Shown here: positions 1-11,921 of the stretch, piece by piece
Position numbering within the stretch: the stretch's first letter is position 1
How the letters are laid out: every line of letters begins with the position of its first letter
Assembly: GCA_024345305.1 (NCBI GenBank)
Contig: BRON01000006.1
Span: 186,001-250,000 of the forward strand
DNA length: 64,000 nt
Source of the DNA: Mrakia gelida
Taxonomy: Eukaryota; Basidiomycota; Tremellomycetes; Cystofilobasidiales; Mrakiaceae
Reading direction: 5' to 3'
Program-made: the position numbers and the translations under genes
Notes under the pieces: generated by a model
Seen by the model: the letters and a program-made list of their open reading frames with translations, nothing else
Told to the model about the DNA's origin: nothing
Databases searched by the model: none

Positions 1-160
1 GGGCGGCTTCGCGATGATTGGTGCCCGACCTCGAAAATATACAGAAAATAGGCTCCGCTCAACTCCGAAGCTCGACCATGCGAAACCCTGAGCTCGCTCG
101 CTTCACTTTCCAACCTTTGCGGATTGTTGTCTCTCAACTACATCTTGCTCTTCCAACGAC

Positions 161-3100
161 ATGGTTCTAAACGAGAAGACTCGCCTACCACAGCCAGCCA
201 CTTCGTCTTCCCCTTCCGTCTCTCGGAAGCAGCAGGACGACGCTCTCTCCTCGAACGCCTCGGAGGCCTCCCCATCTCGATGGCTGAAGGGCTTGAAGTT
301 CGCCGTGGTCGCTGCGATTCTTCTTCACGTCTCTGGATGCAAGCTCGGATGGAACGGGAAGGTCAGTACCAATATTACATCGAGAGCTCGTTCTCGGGAG
401 TAGGGCATCAGGCGGAGGAAAGGAGAGAGACGAAGCTGAAGCTGACCGCGAGCTCGACCTTCCTTCTTTCCTCTTTCACTCGATGCAGACTCCTCGAGAT
501 CGCTTTAACTCCGTCGACTGGCAGCCTTGCCTTGATCACCCTGACTTCCTCTGCGGTACTCTCGAGTAAGTAAGGCTTCTACGCGACACTGGTTATCGAG
601 CAAAGCCTCAAGCTGACCTCCCTCCCCTCCCTTCTCCTTCACGTCGCAGCGTCCCGACCGATTACTTCAACACCTCTTACGGAACGACCACTCTCGCTCT
701 CTCCAAAGCTTCATTCTCTAGTCATCCCTCCAAGCGGATCGGGACTCTGTTCCTCAACCCCGGAGTGAGTCCCTCTCGTCGTTCCTCTCTTCGCTCTCCA
801 GGGATCTGATGCTCTTCGCGTCGCCCCCCTTCGCCTTTTGCTTCGACTTTAACAGGGGCCTGGAGGATCTGGAAGGGACTTTACCTTCCGTCTGAAGTGG
901 ATGGAGCTCCTCAAGGGTCGATACGACGTCGTTGGTGAGTCCGAAATCTCAACGTCTCAAACGCTCGTCGTCGCGTCGGCTTGCTGACTTCTCTCCCTCT
1001 CTCCTTCCCCTCAGGCTTCGATCCTCGAGGAATCGCTAGGACTACCCCTCGAGTCGATTGTTTCGAGTCAGCCGAAGACTACGCTCTCTTCAAGAAGTCC
1101 ACCGTCCTCTCTCAGTCCTTCAACATTCCTCCCACCGCGAACGTGACTTGGGAGAGCCTGCTCGAACAGAACAAAGAGCTTCGAGCTCTCAAGGAGGTCG
1201 AGTTCACTCTATGCGCTCAGAAGATGGGAAGCGAGCTTGACTACATGGGGACATCGACGGTCATTCGGGATATCGAGAGGATGAGCGCGGTGCTGGTTCG
1301 TCTGCTTTCGTCGTCCTTTCTTTTCACGAGACCCACATCGCTGATCTTTCACTCTGTACTCCAGGATGGACCGGAGGCTCCCATCAACTTTTACGGGGGT
1401 AGCTACGGAACCATCGTCGGAGCCTACCTCGTCAACATGCTGCCTGGCAAGGTCGGACGTGTGTTGATTGATGGCGTCGCCTCTTCGCCTCAGTGAGTGT
1501 ACATCATCTCGCTCGTCCCTCCTCCCCTCATTGAGCTCTGACACCCAACCCTTCTCGTACCTTCTTTCAGATGGGCGAACGTACGAGCCGATCTCATGAT
1601 CTACGACTGGCTGGACTCGACAGAGTAAGTTCAGTCCGCGCGAAGCCCTGCTTCTTCTTTTTTCGACTTCAATTCGCTGATCGTTATCCCCTCCGTTCGC
1701 CTACAGAGACACCTTCGCCTGGTTCCTTCGAGATTGCGCCGCTGCTGGTCCAGAAGGATGCGCTCTCGCTCTCGAATCCGACAAGGACGCGTCTGGTTCC
1801 GAGATCGAGGAGCGTCTCACCACCTACCTCGACGAACTCTACGTCAAACCCGTCGCCGTCTCAGGTGGAGATGCTCCTGGTATCCTCTCTTCTGGTTCGG
1901 CTCGATGTTCGTACCCTCTCTCGACCTCCATCCTTTCGCTCGCTTCCCTTTCTCTCAAGCTCAAACTCATCCCTTCCTCCCTCCCTCTCGTTCTTTTGTC
2001 ACAGCTCGACTCTACGCTTCCACCAACGCTCCTCACTCCTGGGAACTCGTCGCTCAACTCTTCGCCGAAGCGATGTACAACTCGAACCCTCTTCCTCTCT
2101 ACATGGCGACGCGAGCTGGATCAGGAGGATTACCCGTCGGTGAACCTGGGCCTGACGGCTATATCCCCTCGGGGCAGTCTGATCTCAGTCGAGCGGCTGT
2201 GGGATGTGCCGATGGACCTTCGTCTGGAGACAGGTCGGATGGACCCACTGCTGAGGAGATGAGCAAGGAAATGGTGAGGGTCATCAAGGAGAGAAGTGTT
2301 CATTTCGGAGGCTCGTAAGTTTCGTCTCTGCCCTCTGAACCGTTGGTGTCGGGCTCTCAGAACTGACTCAAACTATCTCCTTCCCTCGTCATCAGTGTCG
2401 CTATCATCGAACCCGACGGAGGGTGAGTCGCGAGAAGAAAACGCGTCGACCCTCTGTCGTCCTCGCTCACACCGTCTCTCTCTCTTTCCTTCTTCAGCTG
2501 CGAGTTCTGGCCTCGAGGAGAGCACCCCGAAGGTTTCCGTTTCTCTGGACCTTGGAACGTGAGATCCCCGTCCCGCCTCAATCCTCTCGTTCGTTCGCTC
2601 TTCGACGTTCGACGCTGACCTCTGCTCGTTGTCTTTGATCTACAGGCGACTCTTCGCACTCCTATGATGATCATCAGCAACACCGCCGACCCCATCACTC
2701 CCCTCTCCTCGGGACACGAGATCAACGACCTCATGGGCAACTCGTCTCGTCTGCTCATCCAAAACTCGCCAGGTGAGTTCGGTCGCGACGCGTCGTCGAA
2801 CCAAGAACGTTCTGACTCCCTCTCTTCCTTCCTTCCTCTTACAGGTCACTGCTCCTCAGGCGTTCGTCCTATCTCCATCCTCTCCTTCGTCTTTCATCGA
2901 GCCCTCCTCTAACCCTCATGTCTCCTCGTTTCACTCGCAGAGCACCTCGATCTGCACCCTCAAAGCCATACAATCCTACCTCCTCGACGGCGTCCTCCCC
3001 GAGGACGAAACCCACTGCGAGATCAACGACGCCTACTTCCCATCGCCAGCAACCAAGGCAAGTCTCCTCGAGGCGGAGAAGGCGATGAGCTTCGAGGAGA

Positions 3101-3165
3101 GGAAGTTGATGGAGATCGGGAGGCTGAACGCGAGGGCTTGGACGGAGATGTTGATGGGGTGGTAG
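161..3165 (+). CDS. TAP-like alpha/beta hydrolase (S33-type peptidase), membrane-anchored or secreted
   Basis: Multi-exon gene of about ten exons. The start at 161 is followed by a Ser/Pro-rich cytosolic-type stretch and then a hydrophobic segment (FAVVAAILLHVSGC), which would act as signal anchor or signal peptide. Spliced exons give the usual order of the tripeptidyl-aminopeptidase-like hydrolases: WQPCLDHPDFLCGTLEVP, the oxyanion-region NPGGPGGSG, GFDPRG, the nucleophile elbow GGSYGT near 1400, the acid in ISNTADPITPL near 2680, and the catalytic His in GHCSS near 2850, followed by the family's Cys-rich TAP-like C-terminal domain (ICTLKAIQSYLLDG). The complete Ser-Asp-His set suggests an active exo-peptidase or esterase acting outside the plasma membrane or in the secretory route. 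The substrate is unknown. The stop is at 3163-3165. One small exon at about 2845 (GHCSS) makes the C-terminal splice model slightly uncertain. Confidence 0.85.
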
Positions 3166-3452
3166 ATTCGACTCTTCACGTCGGTTTTTTCTCTCTTCAT
3201 CTTGGTTTTCGATCTCATCTTCTGGTTCAGCTCCTTGAAAATCATCTCCTCTGTCTCGGAAAGATAAAACTTTGGACCAGAACATGTGCTCCTCGCTCTC
3301 GTCGCTCCTCTCTCCGGAAACCGAGCGACGCTTACCCGAGGCGGTCCCTCCCCTCCTTCCCTTCCCAAACTTCCCTCTTTCCTCGCTAACTACATCCCGA
3401 CCAACCTCTCTTCCCCTCACCTCACCTCTTCCCTCCTTAACCTACTTCAAAG

Positions 3453-5604
3453 ATGAACGAGAGTGTGCTTCAATCTATCGCTGGATCCGTGGGAGGAATG
3501 GGAGCGATGGTGAGTCGACGAGCGTCTAGTCCTTCCCGAACCTCCTTCCTTCTCGCCTTGCTCACCACGTTTCTGTTTTTGTTTGGGATCGGACTTTGCA
3601 GTGCATCACCTACCCCCTGGTCATCGCTTCTACCCGAGACGCTGTTGCTGATAAGCAGAAGACCGTCGCCAAAGTTGAGGGAGAGGTCGAGTCGAAGGTC
3701 AGTCCGTCAGCCGTCGTCGAGCTAGAGGAGTGGGAGGGAGGAGAGAGGAGGTTTGAGAGCGACCAAACTTCGAGCTCGAGTATAGCCAAGCTTGGCTGTC
3801 GACTCTCTATACTTTCTCGAGCCCCTGGGACGCGAGCGAGAGCGAGGAAACATGGGTGGAAACCGGGATGGCAAGATCGTGTTTGGCTCGAGCTGACCTG
3901 CCTTCTCCCTTTGCACTTGCTCAGACCAAGAAGTCTCCTTACGACTCCACCATCGTCAAGATCTTCACTGAGGAGGGTCTCGGAGGTCTCTACGCTGGAT
4001 TGGGCTCGTCGGTAAGTCCCTCTCCATGCCCTCTCTAGGTTGTTTGGGAAGGTTGAGCTCGGGAGGAGGAAGCCGTCGACTCCTCAGCCCACACCCGAGA
4101 GGCGAAGCTAAGCTGACTTGTGCCATCTTCTCTTCTGCAGCTTTTCGGTATCGGAGTTACCAACGCTGTTTACTGTTCGTTTACTTTCCATCTTGATCGC
4201 GTTGTAGCTCGCTTGAAAACGGCGTGCTGACCATCTCTCCGCCTCGCGTCCCATCCCTTCTCGCAACACAGACTTCGCTTACTCCCTCTCCAGTGAATCT
4301 GCTCGAGCCGCCGGAGGAGGACAGCTCACCGTCAAGCAGTCCATCCTCGCTGGTCTCATCGCTGGTTCAGCTACCACCGTTCGTTCCCTCCTCCTCGCGA
4401 TTCTCCTGAGCTCCCTCCTCGCCGTCGCTGACCATCTTCAACGCATGTCGTTCGGCTGAAAACAGGTCATCACCAACCCTCTCTGGGTCGTCCAATCCCA
4501 CCAATCCACCTCCACCCTCCTCCACCCTGGATCTCCTCGTCCCTCCATCCCCGACTCCGTTCGAGCCATCCTCAAGGTCGACGGTCCCGGAGGGCTCTTC
4601 AGGGGACTCAAGGCTGCTCTCATCTTGGTTACCAACCCTGTTCTTCAGGTCCGTATCATCAGTCGTACCTCGTAGATTCAGAGCGTGCGGGGACAGACGC
4701 GAGAAGGAGAAGTGGAACGAAACGCGTTTCGTCGAACGAACGAACCGAAAACTGACGCGTCGTTCGTGGTTTGCTTTGGTTCTGCGCTCGGACAGTACAC
4801 TGCCTTCGAGCAGTTGAAGAACCTCCTTCTCGCTCAACGTCGGAAGGGAAAGGGAGGAGCGCTCGCCGTTCTTTCCGATCTCGACATCTTCGTTTTGGGA
4901 GCTTTGGCGAAGCTTTGTGAGTCGTCGTCGCGCTCGCTCTCCATCCCTCTCTTCTCCCTTCTCCCCCTTTCGTCCTTCTCTTTCCCTCTCACTGACACCC
5001 AACGCTCTTGATTGACTTACCTCGCTTCGGCTCACAGTCGCCACCTCCCTCTCCTACCCTCTCGTTCTCCTCAAGTCCCGACTCGTTCGTCCTCCCTCTT
5101 CCCTCCCTCCCTCCCACCATCCTTTCCCTCTTCCCTCACTAACCCTCCCCTTCGTTCTGTTTCGATCTACCAGCAATCCGGCTCCCACGCCTACCCCTCC
5201 CTCTCAGCGGCGCTCCTCCACATCCTCAGGAAGGACGGTCCTGGTGGTGCGTCGCTCCCCTTTTCCTCCGCGTCGCGCGCATTTCGTTCGCTGACCCTCT
5301 CCCCTCCCTCCAACCCCGTTTCACTAGGACTCTACAAGGGAATCACCACCAAGCTCTTGCAGTCGGTGTTGACGGCTAGTTTCCTGTTCTTGGGACACGC
5401 GAAGGTTTTGGAGGTGGTGAAGAAGGTGCGTCGCTCTCGCTCCCCCGTCTCTCCTTTTCCCTTCATCCCTCCTTCTTTGCTCCTCGCTCCCTCCTTCCCT
5501 GCAACCCTCCTTCAACCCCGAGCCGACTCCTTTCGCTCCGAACGAACGAACGCTGACCTGTTCTCCGTTGGGTACGACAGGTCCTCGCCGCGAAGGCTGC
5601 TTAA
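3453..5604 (+). CDS. Peroxisomal mitochondrial-carrier-family protein (PMP47/ANT1-like)
   Basis: Spliced exons encode a three-fold repeated SLC25 carrier. The carrier signatures appear as YPLVIASTR (repeat 1), NPLWVVQSH (repeat 2, near 4475) and YPLVLLKSR (repeat 3, near 5055), each followed by an amphipathic stretch and a GLYAGL/GLFRGL/GLYKGI motif. The form NPLWVV and the short C-terminus are typical of the PMP47/SLC25A17/Ant1 branch, which exchanges adenine nucleotides or cofactors across the peroxisomal membrane to support fatty-acid beta-oxidation. That role is family knowledge. The first exon starts MNESVLQSIAGSVGGMGAM. The last exon (5581-5604) encodes VLAAKAA and stop, spliced after VVKK. 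Introns are short, and one carries GACGCGTC overlapping the branch region at 4754. A mitochondrial relative of the same carrier family cannot be fully excluded. Confidence 0.87.
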
Positions 5605-5945
5605 AACTGGTCGTCGACGAGACGTTGGGTCGGGGGTGGGAGGTGGATCCGCTTGCTTGAGATACGTTATGGTTGCATGAGTTTTTCGTTGTGCTTGCGA
5701 GAGAGAGAGGAGAAAGAGGGTTGGGAGGGGAAAGGGGCATTGGATTGGGAGGAGAGGAAAGGAAAAGCGAACGAGCGAGCAAGCTGGAAGATCGTCGCAA
5801 CGGGGAGACGAGAGCTTTAGCCCTCTCAGCAGCGAGGAGACTGAGCTGTTGATGGCTGGAAGGAAGGTGTGGCGAGGTTGTTGACGGCGGAAGGTGGAAG
5901 AGGACGAGCATCGACGAGGACGAGGCGAGAGCGAGCTCAGAATCT
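5605..5945. other. Convergent 3' intergenic interval
   Basis: Purine-rich non-coding stretch between the carrier gene and a possible small minus-strand gene. It probably holds both 3' untranslated regions. No further open or structured element was recognised. Confidence 0.5.
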
Positions 5946-6347
5946 TCAGCCCTCCCAATCTCCCTCCTCTTCTCGTCCCTCACTCCACCTCAACTTCCAA
6001 CCCACAACCTCCAGCACCGGCGTCCCAACCCGAACGATCCCCCAGATCAAGGATTTCTCCAAAAGCCTGTAAACACGAACGAAAACGAGCAAAGGCCAAG
6101 GAAGGTCAGCACTCTTGAGACCGAACGAAAAAAACGGAGGGACAGATGTAGGAGGGCGTGGAGGGATCATAAAAGTATAAGCAAAGTTTTTCTGCATTAT
6201 TGATAAGCAAGACTAATCGATATTTTGTTGTGTCTAATCATTCGTGGGCGAGTAGGGAGGGGGAGGGGAGGGAGAAGGAGAGAGGAGGGAGGAGAGGGAC
6301 TCACGAGTTGGCTTCGTTTGCTCGCTCTGCCTGCTTTGGAGCGGCAG
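5946..6347 (-). CDS. Tentative small single-span membrane protein (5' end unresolved)
   Basis: Two minus-strand exons join in frame. Exon 6347-6305 lies after a CTCCAG acceptor and before a GTGAGT donor and reads AAPKQAERANEANS. Exon 6066-5946 follows TTTACAG and reads LLEKSLIWGIVRVGTPVLEV, then a charged tail ending EEEGDWEG and stop. The intron between has a CTGAC branch site. A TATA-like TATATAAAA lies upstream at about 6546-6556 on this strand. The product would be a basic N-terminus, one hydrophobic helix and an acidic tail, the shape of small mitochondrial or ER membrane subunits. No ATG joins this frame cleanly: the only nearby ATG (about 6400) is in another frame, so the first exon is missing from the model. 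The position, convergent with the carrier and divergent from SEC13, is typical of a real gene. The family was not recognised. Confidence 0.35.
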
Positions 6348-6545
6348 CTGGAGAGAAGAAGAGAGAGGGGCGAGGTTCAGGTTGGGATGGTGAGCATGTC
6401 GTGCGAGCCGGGAAGAGAGAAGGGGGAGACGGGGGGTCGCGGTTGGGGAGAGACGAGAACGAGAAGGAGGAGGGAGGATTTGGAGGAGAGGAGCGAGCCG
6501 TTACGCCCTGACTTGTCGTTACCCTCTCCCCTACTCAACTCGTCG

Positions 6546-6556
6546 TTTTTATATAT
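6546..6556 (-). promoter_or_regulatory. TATA-like element in SEC13 divergent region
   Basis: The minus strand reads ATATATAAAAA here, about 200 bases upstream of the small minus-strand exons and 180 bases upstream of SEC13 on the other strand. TATA boxes are otherwise hard to find in this GC-rich window. Its assignment to the small gene is inferred from orientation only. Confidence 0.4.
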
Positions 6557-6730
6557 CCGGGACTATCTTGAGATCAAGATGCACCCAGATCAACCATTCT
6601 CAGAACCAAAAATCTGCGTTTGGTAGGAAAACGAAGCGAAAGTAACGACCTCTCGACCCTCTCGCGAGATGGCGCTCGTCGTTTGTTCGAGCTCGCTCGC
6701 CTCTCTCTCTCTTCATCAACATCCACCATC

Positions 6731-8702
6731 ATGGTGAGTCCTTTTCGTCCCTCTCAGCAGTCTTACAGGAGCTATTGCTGACATATTTGCTGCTCGTTTC
6801 AATCAGGCTACCAAATCCATCTCCAAATCGCACACGGTCGAGACTCAACATGAGGAGATGATCGTGAGCTCGCACCTTTCCCTTCCCTCCTTCCTTCTTC
6901 CTCGTCATCCCTCCTTCGCTCTTCTTTCCTTGATATTAAGAGCTCATCAAGCTGACTTGGCCATCGTTCGTTGCTATGTTCGTTCAGCACGATGCTCAAC
7001 TTGACTACTACGGGAAGCGACTCGCGACGTGTTCGTCCGACAAGACGATCAGAGTCTTCGACGTCGTAGATGGAGAACAGAAGGGTCAACCAGACATCCT
7101 CAGAGGGTAAGCACTCTCCCTTCCTTACTAGCGCATACACTCCATCTCGCCCTTCCCCCCCCCCCCTACAAACGCTCTCAGCCTTCCCTCTTCGTCGCTC
7201 ATCCGAAGCTCACACCCTCCTTCCCTCCCCCCCCCCCCTCTTCCTCCCTGCAGCCACACCGCTCCCATCTGGCAGCTCTCCTGGGCTCACCCATCCTTCG
7301 GACCCATCCTCGCCTCAGCATCCTACGACGGCAAAGTCTTCATCTGGAAGGAGAAGGGAAGAGCAGCTCTCGGAGCTCCTCCAACCAAGGCCACAGCTGC
7401 CTCCAGTAGAGCTGGTTCGAACGCTGGAGCAGGGGAGAAGTGGGAGGTCATCAAGGAGCATAACCTGCATGCTGCTAGTGGTGAGTCCGGCTGGGTGAAG
7501 GAGGAGTGGGTGGGGAAGGGAAGAGAGACGGCAGGGAAGGGAAGGAGGAGGAGAGGAGAGAGCTGACCTCGACGTGGCATCTCGTTCTTGCTTCGATTCA
7601 CAACTTATCAGTCAACTCCGTCGCCTGGGCTCCCTACGAACACGGTCCTATCCTCGCTTGCGCTTCTAGCGATAGCAAGGTCTCCATCGTTACCTTCAAC
7701 AGTCAGTATCCCTCCTCTTCCAGCCTCGACTCTCCAACTCGTCCCATCTCTCCTTCCCTCCGTTCGTTCGAGCTCACCTTTCCCTTCCTTCCTTCCTCTC
7801 GTCCTCTCTTCCCTCTTCTCCTCCTCCTCCCTCGACTACCTTCTCATCTGCTCCCCCAGACGACGGCTCCACAGAATCCTTCGTCGCTATCGCCCACCCC
7901 ATGGGAGCCACCTCCGTCTCCTGGGCTCCCTCCGTCGTCCCTGGTTCGCTCACTCGTCCGGCAGCTCCCGTCCCAGGAGGAGTCTCAGGTTCGGGACCGG
8001 AGAAGCAGAAGAAGTTTGTTACCGGAGGGTGTGATTCGAAGGTTAAGATTTGGGGGTGGAGGTGAGTGCCAACGGTCACTTTCTATCTGAGCGAGAACGA
8101 GGGAGAGGGGAAGGGAGGCGAACCAACGCGCGACGTTTGAGAGAGGGAGAGAGCTGACTTTTCTTGGTCCGTTTGGTTTGGGTCTGGGATTTCGCCAGGG
8201 AGCAAGAGCGTGAATGGGCCGTGGAGGACACGCTCGACAAGCACACGGATTGGGTTCGAGACGTTTCGTGGGCTCCTAACATCGGACTCCCGACTTCGTA
8301 CATCGCTTCGTGTTCTCAAGTTCGTGCCGTCTCTTCTTCTCCCTCTCTATCTTCTTTCCCTCGTCACCTCACTGACTCAACCCTCTCACTCCTCTTCGCT
8401 CCCACCCTCCCAACCCTCCCCACCCTCTCCCAACCTTCCCTCACCACCACCTCCCTCGCTCGCTCGCTCGCTCACAGGATCGAACCGTCCTCATCCACAC
8501 CCGCTCCACCCCCACCTCCCCCTGGCTCACCACCTCCCTCCTCCCCGAGGGGGAAACCTTCCCCGAAGTCGTCTGGAGAGTCAGCTGGTCCCTCGCTGGG
8601 AACGTCCTCGCCGTTAGTGGAGGAGATGGGAAGGTTAGTTTGTGGAAGGAGAAGGGGGGGAGTAAGGCTGGGTGGGAGTGCGTTAGTGAGATGAGCTCGT
8701 AG
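6731..8702 (+). CDS. SEC13: COPII coat / nuclear pore WD40 protein SEC13
   Basis: Sec13 forms the Sec13-Sec31 cage of COPII vesicles and is also a nuclear pore Y-complex subunit. The spliced product begins with a one-codon exon (ATG, then GTGAGT), followed by [19 protein letters not shown] and then [20 protein letters not shown], which is the characteristic Sec13 N-terminal blade. Later blades are visible as [75 protein letters not shown] and [16 protein letters not shown]. Six WD repeats and total length fit the family. The stop is at 8700-8702. Several introns contain long C runs (about 7157-7166 and 7226-7238) in the polypyrimidine tract. GACGCGTC lies just past the 3' end at 8789. Confidence 0.93.
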
Positions 8703-9038
8703 ATACGTGGCGCTGGTGGGAGATCGATGGTGTTTGGTTCTAAGTAAGTTGGTCTGAGGGGAGGGAAAGGGAGAGAGGGAGAGTGACGGACGCGTCGAGG
8801 GAGAGTCGAGTTCGTCGTTTGCTTTCGAGCTCGACAGAAGATCGACTTGCAATCGATAAACAACGAGAGAGAGAAAGGAACACAGCATTTGCCATGTTTT
8901 GGTAAAGATAGAGTATAACGAACCGAACGAGCCAACCGAGCAGAAAAACAAAGCGAAAAGCAAAACAAAGCCGCGAAGAAGAGCAGCAACAAACAAAACA
9001 CACCCACCCACAGACACCCCATGCCGACGCGAAAAGTT
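8703..9038. other. Convergent 3' intergenic interval
   Basis: About 340 bases between the ends of SEC13 and the amino-acid permease. AT content rises locally (runs of aaac/aaag), as expected for overlapping 3' untranslated and polyadenylation regions. No gene was seen. Confidence 0.5.
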
Positions 9039-11921
9039 TTAACCAGAGTTATCAGCACACGAGAAAGGCGATCCGACGGTCCCGTTGTTGAACGAGGCTT
9101 GGATCGACAGGACGCAACCGTAGAATCCTAGAGAAACGGACGCGAACGAGGAGGAGAGGAGAGGTTAGTTGAGTTTGGTTGAGTGTGAGCTGTCAAGAGA
9201 GGGTAAGAGGGGAAAGGCGTGGGAAGGAGGACGACTCACCAGCAACGAAGATGAACGATCCAACAACGATCATCATGTAAGCGTTGCAGTAGAGGAACTG
9301 ATAAACAGCGACGACGAGGACGAGAAGAGAGGGGGCGGTCAGCTTTCGTTCGAGAGCGCGAGGTGAGGTACAGAGAGATGAGGAGGCAAACGAACTTTGT
9401 TAGTCCATCGCCGAGGTCCAACCTGTTCTCCAGACTTCTTCTTCTCGTTGTCGTCAAAGAGCCACATGAATCCGCTGCGAAAGAAGGGCAAGGAAAGAGA
9501 CGCGACGGGTCAGCTCTCGCGTTCGAGTCCGAGAGGAGAGGGAGGGCAAAGATGGGACGACTAACAAGAGAGTAATGCAGAAGAACGAAGCAAAGACGGC
9601 TCCGATGAGACCGATCAGATCGTCGAAGAAGGGGATGACCTGCGAAAGGAACCAACAGAGAAGAGAGCGCCAGTCAGCGACGAGTTCGAGTTCGTTCGTT
9701 CGAAGGGAGAAGTTGTGCTCACCTCAGCGATGATGAAACTGAAAGAGACGACTCCGACGCAGAGGGAGATCCAGGAGATCCAGTGAGTGGGAGTGGAGTG
9801 CTGGAGATGGTGGGAGCCTCGAAGGAGTCGGACGAAGCAGAACTTGATGGCGAGATCTGGGAGACGAAGGAGCGGGAGGTCAGTTTGGTGAGGTGAAAGG
9901 GAAGCTTTGGAGAGGTGATGAGGGGCGAGAACGAACGAGAGTAGATGATGGGGGAGGCGAGGAGTCCGGGGATGGCAATTCCTGTGAGATGAAAGGGGGA
10001 AGAGGAAGGACGAAGGTCAGTCTGAGTTCGACCTCGACGTGAGGAAGGTAGATACACGAACCGTAAGCGATCTTCTTGATGAGAGGACCAGCAGATCCAA
10101 GAGCAGGGGAAGCGACGTATTGTCCACAGTAGAACCAAAGGACGGTCTGCGAGGCGGGAGGAGGAAGAGATAGAAGGTTCAGCGTCGTCGTCGCGTCGAG
10201 CTTCAGACGATGAGAAGAGGACGAACAGAGATGGTGATGTAGAGAACCATGGCGAATCCCTGAGCGCAGAACATGGCCTTGTTGTAATCGAGAGGGTTCT
10301 TCATCTCAGCGATGATGGAGAAGTAGCCAGGAGATCCTCCGTAAGCCTGGACCACCGACGCCCGTACGAACAAAAAGGAATGAAGAGCGCGAGATCAGCT
10401 CGAGGTTCATACTAGAAAATCCCGATCCGCGAAGAAGACGAAGAGGTCCGATAACTCACGAAGAGGATGTTGACAACAGCGACCATGGCGTTACCGAAGG
10501 TAGGGCTGTTGAACGCTCGAAGCTCCTTGTCGAAAATTCCAGCGGGAGCCTGAGGAGGTCGATCCGAGACTCCACAGGCGATGGTGACGAGGAAGATAGC
10601 AGGAAGAATGCAGCAGATACCGACCCATCCCATCCACGAGATCTGCTTGAAAGCTGCGAGTTTGAGAACGCGGGGAGTCAGTCAGGAGTGGGAGCGAGAG
10701 GGGAGGAGAGGGAAGCTCGAACGAACTCCTAGCGGATCCGAGAACTCCAACGATGACGGCTGCTGTGACGGTGAAAGCGACGGTGCAGGTAGCGTGTCCA
10801 CTGATGAGAGAAGAGACGAAGAAGGAAGGGAGTCAGCGAAATGGGCGAGAAGAGGAGGGAGCGCGACGGAGCGGAGCGGGAAGCGAAAAATCAAGAAGAA
10901 GGACGAACGTGACGGCGTTGAGGGCAATGGAAGTGGCGAGCATTCCACTCGCGGCGTTGAAGCATTGGTAGAGCCTGGAAAAAAAGCGAGAGCGAGCAGA
11001 GCAGGGAGGGAGGAGGGTCGGCCGATCAGCTTCAACTTCTTCTCACTTCGTCCGCCTTCGTTCCCTCTCGAGATGTTCCTCTCGTTTCTGAGAGTTTGAA
11101 GAAAGATAGAACTCACCAGTAGCTCCATCCCATGATCTCTCGACCGAGCACTCCCCCCATCACGTATCCAACATCTCCAACGCTACAGAAACACGAACAG
11201 AACAGTCAGCGTCGAGGAGCGTCGAGAAGCAAGAGCGACGAGAGACGAGAGACCCACGAATGCACACCCGCATACCGGTTTCGGAAACGACCAATCTCGT
11301 AATCTCCGTAGGTGCTATTGGTCGCCGACGAGATAAGGAACCACGCGGGGAGGGAGGAAGAGAGGAAAAAAGAGAGCAGAGAACGAGGGAGGTCAGCACT
11401 CGGCGACACAATTCTCAGCTCAGACGTCCCATCTGCCTCGAGAAATCTGCTACAGGAGCTCAAGACTCACGTAATAACTCCCAGGAAGATGACGAGCAGT
11501 ATTCCCGGAACGTATCCGAGCGTGTTCATGGTGTGTGGCAGCGAAAGCACTCCAAGACTGAGAGGGAAGAGAAGAGAAACGATCAGCTCGCTGCGAAGAG
11601 TCGTCTCAACCCATCGCCGTCGAGCTCAACATGTACGAGTCTGAGCGTCGCGCCTATCTGGACTCACCCAATCTGAGATTTCATCATGAGAACGAGAGCT
11701 GCTGGCCATGTAACTCCTCGGTAGTCAGGAGATCCCTCGATTCCGTCAGCGAAGACATCGTCGACGGCGATGGTCTCGACGGTGAACTTCGACTTTCCTG
11801 GTCGGGAGGTCGAAGGAGCTGAAGCTCCATTCTTCTCGGCGTCGAGGTTGGCGAGGTTCTTCTCCGCTTCGAGAGAGGTAGGAGTGACTGTCCGCGATGC
11901 TTCAGCTGAGCTTTCGGCCAT
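9039..11921 (-). CDS. Neutral amino-acid permease of the AAAP family (MTR-like)
   Basis: About a dozen minus-strand exons encode a polytopic permease. The soluble N-terminus starts MAESSAEASRTVTPTS at 11921. It leads into YRGVTWPAALVLMMKSQIGL, the first helix typical of fungal AAAP (PF01490) permeases such as N. crassa mtr, then LGVLSLPHTMNTLGYVPGI, and later helices including MGWVGICCILPAIFLVTIAC and GFAMVLYITI. The C-terminal exon ends NGTVGSPFSCADNSG and stop (9039-9041). The helices spread over many short exons, so the exact intron set was not completed. Role by family: proton-coupled import of neutral and aromatic amino acids at the plasma membrane. The exons alternate with purine-rich spacers because the gene is on the minus strand. 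The substrate cannot be fixed from sequence. Confidence 0.82.

Noticed and set aside
6200..6626. Gly/Arg/Glu-rich plus-strand frames upstream of SEC13
   Set aside because: Pure purine-strand composition artefacts opposite the tentative minus-strand gene.
7150..7245. C-runs in SEC13 introns as sequencing artefacts or special elements
   Set aside because: They sit in the polypyrimidine tract positions of ordinary introns, and similar runs occur elsewhere in the window.
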